Notes under the pieces: generated by a model
Database searches by the model: none
What the model was told of the DNA's origin: nothing
What the model saw: the letters and a program-made list of their open reading frames with translations, nothing else
Made by a program: the position numbers and the translations under genes
Shown: in pieces, positions 1 through 4,062 of the stretch
Numbering within the stretch: position 1 is the stretch's first letter
Layout of the letters: each line of letters starts with the position of its first letter
NCBI GenBank assembly: GCA_945865745.1
Contig: CAMBFP010000082.1
Span: 1-5,084, forward strand
Direction of reading: 5' to 3'
DNA from: Rhizobium sp. Q54
GTDB taxonomy: Bacteria; Pseudomonadota; Alphaproteobacteria; Rickettsiales; UBA1997
DNA: 5,084 bases

Positions 1-243
1 GCGAACAATTTGTAGCGCCTGATTTTGCTCAGTGAAAGATCTTTCGCTGTAACCGTAAAGCTTGACGGCAGTAACTAAATTAGCCTTTTTCTTAAGTAAT
101 TCATAGGCATCAGCATTTTGTGCTGCGGCGTTGTAGTTTAGATTTTGGGCTCTTACTTGATCTAAATATTCTGAGATAGAAAGAGCGTAAGAGTTAGTGC
201 CACAGCAGACTAAAATTAATGACGTTAGTAAAATACGTAACAT
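1..243 (-). CDS. TolC-like outer-membrane efflux/secretion protein, N-terminal part (cut by window edge)
   Basis: Reading the minus strand from the ATG at 243-241 gives 81 codons without a stop up to base 1, so the gene continues off the left edge. Residues 1-20 look like a Sec signal peptide: MLR, then a hydrophobic run (ILLTSLILV), then SYA followed by LS, a good signal peptidase I site after Ala20. The mature start (SISEYLDQVRAQNLNYNAAA) is an amphipathic helix of the kind that opens TolC-family proteins, which form trimeric outer-membrane channels working with inner-membrane pumps. Cys13-Cys14 do not form a convincing lipobox, so a lipoprotein is less likely. The signal peptide and open frame are seen directly. 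The TolC assignment rests on N-terminal resemblance only, and another periplasmic coiled-coil protein is possible. Its start overlaps that of tilS. Confidence 0.6.
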   Translation of the reverse strand, partial: MLRILLTSLILVCCGTNSYALSISEYLDQVRAQNLNYNAAAQNADAYELLKKKANLVTAVKLYGYSERSFTEQNQALQIVR

Positions 244-244
244 G
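241..244. other. Shared start site of two divergent genes (CATG)
   Basis: The plus-strand ATG of tilS occupies 242-244 and the minus-strand ATG of the TolC-like gene occupies 243-241. Both lie inside the palindrome CATG and share two base pairs. Each gene's 5' leader and promoter must therefore lie inside the other gene's coding sequence, or its mRNA must be leaderless. I found no convincing -35/-10 pair for either direction. A TAAAAT at 211-216 resembles a -10 for tilS but has no good -35. Confidence 0.65.
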
Positions 245-1231
245 AAAGCCGAAGTTTTTTTTACTAAAATTAAAGAGATTTTTTCTGAGAAATTATTTCC
301 CAAGAAGATTGCTGTTGCTGTTTCCGGAGGGTCTGACTCTCTGGCTTTGACTTTACTTTTGCAAGAATTTTGCCTCGTAAAAAAGATAAAACTTTTTGCT
401 GTAACTGTTGATCACAAAATGCGCGAACACTCCTCCAAAGAGGCTGCATTGCTCAGTAAAATTTTAGCAGAGAGAAAAATTTCTCACAAAATTCTGGCAA
501 TTCCGTGCAAAAAAATTCCCAAGAAAAATATCGAAGCAAAGTTGCGTGAGCTGCGTTACGAATTGCTTAAAAACTTCTGCGTAAAAAATAAAATCGAGTT
601 TTTATTTCTCGGACATCACAGCGGAGATGTAGCAGAAAATTTTTTAATTCGTCTCTTTCGAGGTTCGGGCTTGGATGGATTGTCGACAATAAGAGAGATT
701 GTTGACTTCAATGAAATCAAGCTCGTAAGACCTCTGTTAAATTTTGAAAAAGAAGATTTAAAAAAATTTCTTCGCGCAAAAAAAGTTCGATGGTTTGAAG
801 ATGAAACAAATTACGACGAGAAATTTTTACGCAACAAAATCCGTAATTTTTTAGAGACTCTTCCTGAAAAAGATTTGATTCAAAAACGCATTAAAAATTC
901 TTCCGATGAAATTGCTAAAATGCGCGATTTTTTTGATGAATTGATGTGGCGCGAGACCAAAGAAATCGTAGTCTTCGAAGATAAGAGAGTTTTAATTAAT
1001 CGTGAAAAATTCCGCGAACTTGACGGAAAAATTGCTCTAAAAATTCTTGCTTTTGCCTTAATGAAAATTGGCAAAAAAAATTACAAACCGCGCCGTGAAA
1101 AGTTGGAAAGATTTTACGAATATTTAATCGCAAAAGATGTGTTGAAGTTGCGCAACTTTTACGGTTGTACGAGTAAAAAATTAGACGAAACAAATGTTGT
1201 TATTCTTCCTGGATCACCGCCTGTAGGATGA
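242..1231 (+). CDS. tilS: tRNA(Ile)-lysidine synthetase TilS, short form
   Basis: TilS is a cytoplasmic ATP-dependent enzyme that joins lysine to C34 of the CAU-anticodon tRNA(Ile), so that it reads AUA and is charged with isoleucine. The 329-residue product has the N-type PP-loop SGGSDS at 28-33, a VDHKMREHS segment from 56, a KLRELRY segment at 100-106, GHHSGDVAEN at 124-133 followed by LIRLFRGSGLDGL, RPLL at 163-166, and the FEDETN...RNKIR stretch at 185-201 that closes the catalytic domain. A helical middle domain follows, to about residue 300. The separate C-terminal domain of the E. coli enzyme (about 430 residues) is absent, as in the roughly 310-residue Aquifex enzyme. The ATG at 242 puts 27 residues before the PP-loop, which is usual. 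An in-frame GTG at 197 would add 15 residues lying inside the divergent gene and is less likely. The last residues (PGSPPVG) appear to come from a repeat-like segment. Confidence 0.93.
   Translation: MKAEVFFTKIKEIFSEKLFPKKIAVAVSGGSDSLALTLLLQEFCLVKKIKLFAVTVDHKMREHSSKEAALLSKILAERKISHKILAIPCKKIPKKNIEAKLRELRYELLKNFCVKNKIEFLFLGHHSGDVAENFLIRLFRGSGLDGLSTIREIVDFNEIKLVRPLLNFEKEDLKKFLRAKKVRWFEDETNYDEKFLRNKIRNFLETLPEKDLIQKRIKNSSDEIAKMRDFFDELMWRETKEIVVFEDKRVLINREKFRELDGKIALKILAFALMKIGKKNYKPRREKLERFYEYLIAKDVLKLRNFYGCTSKKLDETNVVILPGSPPVG
679..690. repeat. Perfect 12-bp palindrome ATTGTCGACAAT inside tilS
   Basis: ATTGTCGACAAT is a perfect palindrome in tilS over the codons for the conserved GLSTI segment after the RGSGLDG motif. 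Some constraint comes from the protein, so chance is the simplest explanation. A binding site inside the gene cannot be excluded. Confidence 0.3.
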
Positions 1232-1240
1232 GTTGATCCA
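1208..1240. repeat. GC-rich repeat-like segment with imperfect hairpin at the tilS 3' end
   Basis: The segment is much richer in G+C than tilS. It begins CCTGGATCACCGCCTG and supplies the last tilS codons and its TGA. TGGATCA at 1210-1216 pairs perfectly with TGATCCA at 1234-1240, a 7-bp stem around a 17-base loop holding the stop codon. The wording resembles the short dispersed repeats of the CCTGGATCCCCGCCTGCG type seen in many proteobacterial genomes; that resemblance is from memory. No T-run follows the stem, so it is not a standard intrinsic terminator. Confidence 0.35.
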
Positions 1241-1260
1241 TCACTCTGGGTCTGAATAAT
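1233..1260 (+). promoter_or_regulatory. Possible sigma-70 promoter for the YhiN-family gene
   Basis: TTGATC at 1233-1238 matches four of six bases of the -35 consensus. AATAAT at 1255-1260 matches five of six of the -10, with a 16-base spacer. Transcription would start near 1267, inside the CGTGCGCACG palindrome, and leave a leader of about 24 bases. In an AT-rich sequence such matches arise by chance, and read-through from tilS is an equally good explanation. Confidence 0.3.
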
Positions 1261-1261
1261 T

Positions 1262-1271
1262 CGTGCGCACG
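1262..1271. repeat. Perfect 10-bp palindrome CGTGCGCACG upstream of the YhiN-family gene
   Basis: CGTGCGCACG is a perfect palindrome lying 19 bases before the GTG start of the flavoprotein gene, over the start site predicted from the candidate promoter. Its 8-bp core GTGCGCAC recurs at 1341-1348 inside the same gene, with centres 78 bp apart. The pattern would fit a dimeric repressor site. No regulator is encoded nearby to support that, and chance is possible. Confidence 0.3.
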
Positions 1272-1290
1272 CAATTTAATTTAAAGATAA

Positions 1291-2469
1291 GTGACAAAAT
1301 TCGACGTAGTAATTATTGGTGCCGGTGCGGCGGGATTAATGTGCGCACTAACCGCTGGTCAACGTGGACGTAAGGTTTTGCTTCTTGATCACGCCAAAGC
1401 AGTAGGTGAAAAAATCCGCATTTCTGGCGGTGGCAGATGCAACTTCACCAACCTTCACACCGCTCCAAAAAACTTTATTTCACACAATTCGCATTTCTGC
1501 GTTTCAGCCTTGAAACGCTTCACTCAGCATGACTTTATTGCTTTGGTAAAAAAACATAAAATTGCCTTTCACGAAAAAACTTTAGGCCAACTTTTTTGCG
1601 ACATTTCCTCGCGGCAAATTATTGAAATGCTTCTGAAGGAATGTGCTGATGGAGCTGTTGAAATAAGGCTCGAAACCGCTGCTGGCAAAATAAAAAAATC
1701 AGAAAATTTATTTGAAATCGAAATTGGAGACGAGTTAATTCAGAGCGAGTCTTTAGTGATTGCGACTGGAGGTTTGTCAATTCCAAAAATAGGCGCGACC
1801 GGCTTTGGTTACGATGTGGCGCGACAATTTGGTTTGAAAATTAAACAAACAATTCCAGCTCTTGTACCGCTAACCTTGGCAGAAGAAATTTTATGCGAGA
1901 CCAAAAATCTTTCAGGCGTTGCTGTCGATGCAATTGTCTCTTGCGGCAAAATAAATTTTCGTGAAGCAATCTTGTTTACCCATCGCGGACTCAGCGGCCC
2001 AGCCATTTTACAGATTTCATCTTACTTACAACGTGGCGAAAAAATCGTGATTAATTTACTGCCTGAAATTGATGTTTTTGTGCAATTACAAGAAGCAAAA
2101 AAGTTGCAACCAAAACAACAATTGCCGAGTTTTTTTACACAGTTTTTGCCAAAAAGCCTGGCGATTTTTTTAGCTACGCAAGCAAATCACCAAGGAAATC
2201 TCAGTGACCTTTCCAATAAAAAAATAAAAGAAATCTCCGACCTGATAAATCGCTGGACCCCTGTTACAACAGGTACAGAAGGCTATGCCAAAGCTGAAGT
2301 AACCCTAGGCGGAATCGATAGTAACGAAATTTCTTCCAAAACTTTCGAGACCAAATCTGTGCCGAATTTATTTTTTGTCGGAGAGGTTTTGGATGTAACT
2401 GGTTGGCTTGGAGGTTTTAATTTTCAATGGGCTTGGGCCTCGGGTAGAGCGGCCGGGGAGTGTGCTTAA
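1291..2469 (+). CDS. yhiN: YhiN/HI0933-family FAD-dependent oxidoreductase (probable rRNA dihydrouridine synthase type)
   Basis: This 392-residue soluble flavoprotein matches the YhiN/HI0933 family over its full length. It has the N-terminal dinucleotide-binding GAGAAG at 10-15, the acidic Asp33 at the end of the second strand, RISGGGRCNFTN at 43-54, HEKTLGQLFCD at 94-104, the VIATGG loop at 156-161, THRGLSGPAILQ at 230-241, KAEVTLGG at 334-341, and the closing FVGEVLDVTGWLGG plus NFQWAWASG that completes the FAD site. E. coli YhiN (RdsA) has been reported to make dihydrouridine 2449 in 23S rRNA, while the gut homologue BaiN was linked to bile-acid reduction. Close resemblance to YhiN favours the rRNA role, by inference. 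The start is GTG: a TAA stop lies directly before it in frame, and the nucleotide-binding strand begins within four residues, so no other start fits. It follows tilS by 59 bases on the same strand and may be co-transcribed or use its own promoter. Confidence 0.9.
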   Translation: MTKFDVVIIGAGAAGLMCALTAGQRGRKVLLLDHAKAVGEKIRISGGGRCNFTNLHTAPKNFISHNSHFCVSALKRFTQHDFIALVKKHKIAFHEKTLGQLFCDISSRQIIEMLLKECADGAVEIRLETAAGKIKKSENLFEIEIGDELIQSESLVIATGGLSIPKIGATGFGYDVARQFGLKIKQTIPALVPLTLAEEILCETKNLSGVAVDAIVSCGKINFREAILFTHRGLSGPAILQISSYLQRGEKIVINLLPEIDVFVQLQEAKKLQPKQQLPSFFTQFLPKSLAIFLATQANHQGNLSDLSNKKIKEISDLINRWTPVTTGTEGYAKAEVTLGGIDSNEISSKTFETKSVPNLFFVGEVLDVTGWLGGFNFQWAWASGRAAGECA

Positions 2470-2601
2470 GATTATTATAAATCAATTATATCCGCGTAGG
2501 CGAAGATCCAGAAGTGTTGAAATAAAGCGAAATGAAGCCGATAGAAAATGTTAGTTGAGAGAGCGTAAATAAGCTTTTTCGCCCCCACATTTCAGAAAAA
2601 A
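2470..2601. other. Convergent intergenic spacer between the YhiN-family gene and gatA
   Basis: These 132 bases separate two converging stop codons. I see no tRNA, no credible gene and no GC-rich hairpin followed by a T-run in either direction. On the gatA strand, a T-run begins directly after its stop codon, with only a 4-bp CGAA/TTCG stem before it, which is too weak to call. The spacer contains an imperfect tandem pair of 10-mers at 2519-2538. Confidence 0.7.
2519..2538. repeat. Tandem 10-bp duplication in the convergent spacer
   Basis: GAAATAAAGC at 2519-2528 is followed directly by GAAATGAAGC at 2529-2538, nine of ten bases identical. It is most likely a local slippage product. No function is suggested. 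Confidence 0.4.
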
Positions 2602-4062
2602 TTACGAATTTTCTTCGAGAGCGAGAGCGACGTTAAAAGCGGTTTGTTCGTCGAAATGTTTGGTGATTATTTGTAGACCTAGAGGCAATCCGTCTTTGTC
2701 AAAACCTGCAGGAACCGAGATTGCGGGCAGGCCAGCAAGATTTACTGGAATGGTAAAAACGTCGTTCAAATACATTTTTACCGGATCGGATTCACTCAGG
2801 GTTTTTGACTCGTTAATTGAAAATGCCGCGCTTGGTGTTGTGGGTGCGAGAATCGCGTCGACTTTTTTGAAAGAGTCGACGAAGTCTTGGCGGATAAGGT
2901 TGCGCACTCTCTGAGCTTTTTTGTAGTAAGCGTCAAAATAACCGGCAGAGAGAACGTAAGTTCCGGTGAGGATTCTTCTTTTTACTTCGTCACCAAAGCC
3001 TTGAGCGCGAGTTTTTTCATACATTTCTTCAAGCGACAATTTGTCTCCTTCGGCACGAAATCCGTAACGCACGCCATCGAAGCGAGCTAGATTTGACGAG
3101 CATTCAGCTGAGGCAATAATGTAGTAAACGGCAGCAGCGTAATGGGTGTGTGGTAGGGAAATTTCAACAATTTCGGCGCCGCGTTTTTGTAAAATTTCTT
3201 TACCACGATTCCAAAGCTGCACTATTTCTTCCGGCATTCCGGCGACGAAATATTCTTGCGGAATTCCAATTTTTTTACCTTTGATGTCGGAGTTTAGAAG
3301 CTTCTCAAATTGAGGCACGGCGAGATTCATTGAAGTAGAATCTTTGGCGTCAAATCCAGAAATTACGCGCTGCAAAATTGCGGCGTCGTAAACATTTTTA
3401 GCGAAGATTCCGGCTTGATCTAGCGAACTAGCAAAGGCAATCATGCCGTAACGAGAGCAGCGTCCGTAAGTAGGTTTAATGCCAACGGTGTTTGTGAAAG
3501 AAGCGGGCTGCCTGATTGAGCCGCCAGTGTCAGAGCCAGTTGCAGCAGCGCAGAGATTTGCGGCGACAGCAGCAGCGGAACCGCCGGAAGAGCCACCAGG
3601 AACTAAATTCTCGTCAGAATCTTTTCTTTTATAGGGATTAATTACTGGCCCAAAAAAACTATTTGTATTGGCCGAGCCCATTGCGAATTCATCCATGTTT
3701 GTCTTGCCGAGCGTTACTGTTCCAGCGTCGAGAAGTTTTTGTGTAACAGTAGATTCATAAGTAGGAGTGAAATCAGCGAGCATTTTTGAAGCGGCAGTTG
3801 TGCGCAAATTTTTAGTGCAGAAAAGATCTTTAATCGCGAGAGGAATTCCTTCCAAATCACCGGCAATTCCAGCAGAAATTTTTTCGTCAGATTTTTTTGC
3901 TTGAGTTAAGGCGAGGTCAAAAGATTCAGTGATAAAGGCGTTTAACCCGCGATTTTGTTCGATGTTTTGGATGTAGCTTTGTGTTACTTCGACTGCAGAA
4001 AATTTTTTTTCTTTTAGGCCAGAAATAGTTTGGCGGATGGTCAGTTTAGTCAGTTCAGTCAT
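2602..4062 (-). CDS. gatA: Asp-tRNA(Asn)/Glu-tRNA(Gln) amidotransferase subunit A
   Basis: GatA is the glutaminase subunit of cytoplasmic GatCAB, which converts misacylated Glu-tRNA(Gln), and often Asp-tRNA(Asn), to the correct amide form. It releases ammonia from glutamine and passes it to GatB. The 486-residue length is typical (about 485 in S. aureus). The amidase triad is complete: Lys78 in GIPLAIKD, cis-Ser158 in PGGSSGGSAAA, and nucleophile Ser182 in SDTGGSIRQPAS. The flanking GKTNMDEFAMGS (119-130), YGRCSRYGMIAFASSLDQ (199-216), YDGVRYG-like (FDGVRYG) and DVFTIPVNLAGLP motifs are also present. The ATG start overlaps the stop of the upstream thiol reductase gene in ATGA, so translation is probably coupled, and no Shine-Dalgarno is seen. 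gatC and gatB, often adjacent in other genomes, are not next to it: upstream is the reductase gene, downstream a convergent gene. Its presence suggests a genome that makes Gln-tRNA and/or Asn-tRNA indirectly. Confidence 0.97.
   Translation of the reverse strand: MTELTKLTIRQTISGLKEKKFSAVEVTQSYIQNIEQNRGLNAFITESFDLALTQAKKSDEKISAGIAGDLEGIPLAIKDLFCTKNLRTTAASKMLADFTPTYESTVTQKLLDAGTVTLGKTNMDEFAMGSANTNSFFGPVINPYKRKDSDENLVPGGSSGGSAAAVAANLCAAATGSDTGGSIRQPASFTNTVGIKPTYGRCSRYGMIAFASSLDQAGIFAKNVYDAAILQRVISGFDAKDSTSMNLAVPQFEKLLNSDIKGKKIGIPQEYFVAGMPEEIVQLWNRGKEILQKRGAEIVEISLPHTHYAAAVYYIIASAECSSNLARFDGVRYGFRAEGDKLSLEEMYEKTRAQGFGDEVKRRILTGTYVLSAGYFDAYYKKAQRVRNLIRQDFVDSFKKVDAILAPTTPSAAFSINESKTLSESDPVKMYLNDVFTIPVNLAGLPAISVPAGFDKDGLPLGLQIITKHFDEQTAFNVALALEENS
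2856..2881. repeat. Inverted repeat with two GTCGAC arms inside gatA
   Basis: GTCGAC occurs at 2857-2862 and 2875-2880. With flanking bases this forms, read on the plus strand, an 11-bp stem with one G-T wobble around a 4-base loop (TTGA at 2867-2870). In the gatA mRNA the wobble becomes a C-A mismatch, leaving an 8-bp perfect stem plus two pairs near the loop. It encodes a VDSFKKVDA stretch, so the repeated Val-Asp codons may explain it. No U-run follows. Confidence 0.5.
4059..4062 (-). other. ATGA stop-start overlap coupling the DsbD/ScsB-like gene to gatA
   Basis: On the minus strand, gatA begins with ATG at 4062-4060 and the upstream gene ends with TGA at 4061-4059. The four-base overlap, with no Shine-Dalgarno in the preceding 20 bases, is the usual arrangement for termination-reinitiation. 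It places the two genes in one transcript. Confidence 0.85.

Noticed and set aside
197..241. GTG at 197 as the tilS start
   Set aside because: It adds 15 residues that overlap the signal peptide of the divergent gene, and the ATG at 242 already gives the normal distance to the PP-loop.
880..1193. Two minus-strand ORFs (880-1074 and 996-1193) inside tilS
   Set aside because: They are antisense to a conserved gene, have no recognisable domain and are explained as shadow frames.
1210..1240. Intrinsic terminator after tilS
   Set aside because: The stem is 7 bp with a long loop and no T-run follows, so transcription may continue into the next gene.
1809..2006. Minus-strand ORF inside the YhiN-family gene
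   Set aside because: It is antisense to well-conserved flavoprotein motifs and has no independent support.
2465..2557. Open frame of about 30 codons reading IIINQLYPRRRRSRS in the convergent spacer
   Set aside because: It has no start codon of its own or ribosome site, overlaps the preceding stop, and is short enough to arise by chance.
2585..2620. Intrinsic terminator after gatA
   Set aside because: There is a T-run just past the stop, but the only stem before it is 4 bp, which is too weak.
2660..3090. Two plus-strand ORFs inside gatA
   Set aside because: They lie opposite conserved GatA sequence, lack start signals and look like no known family.
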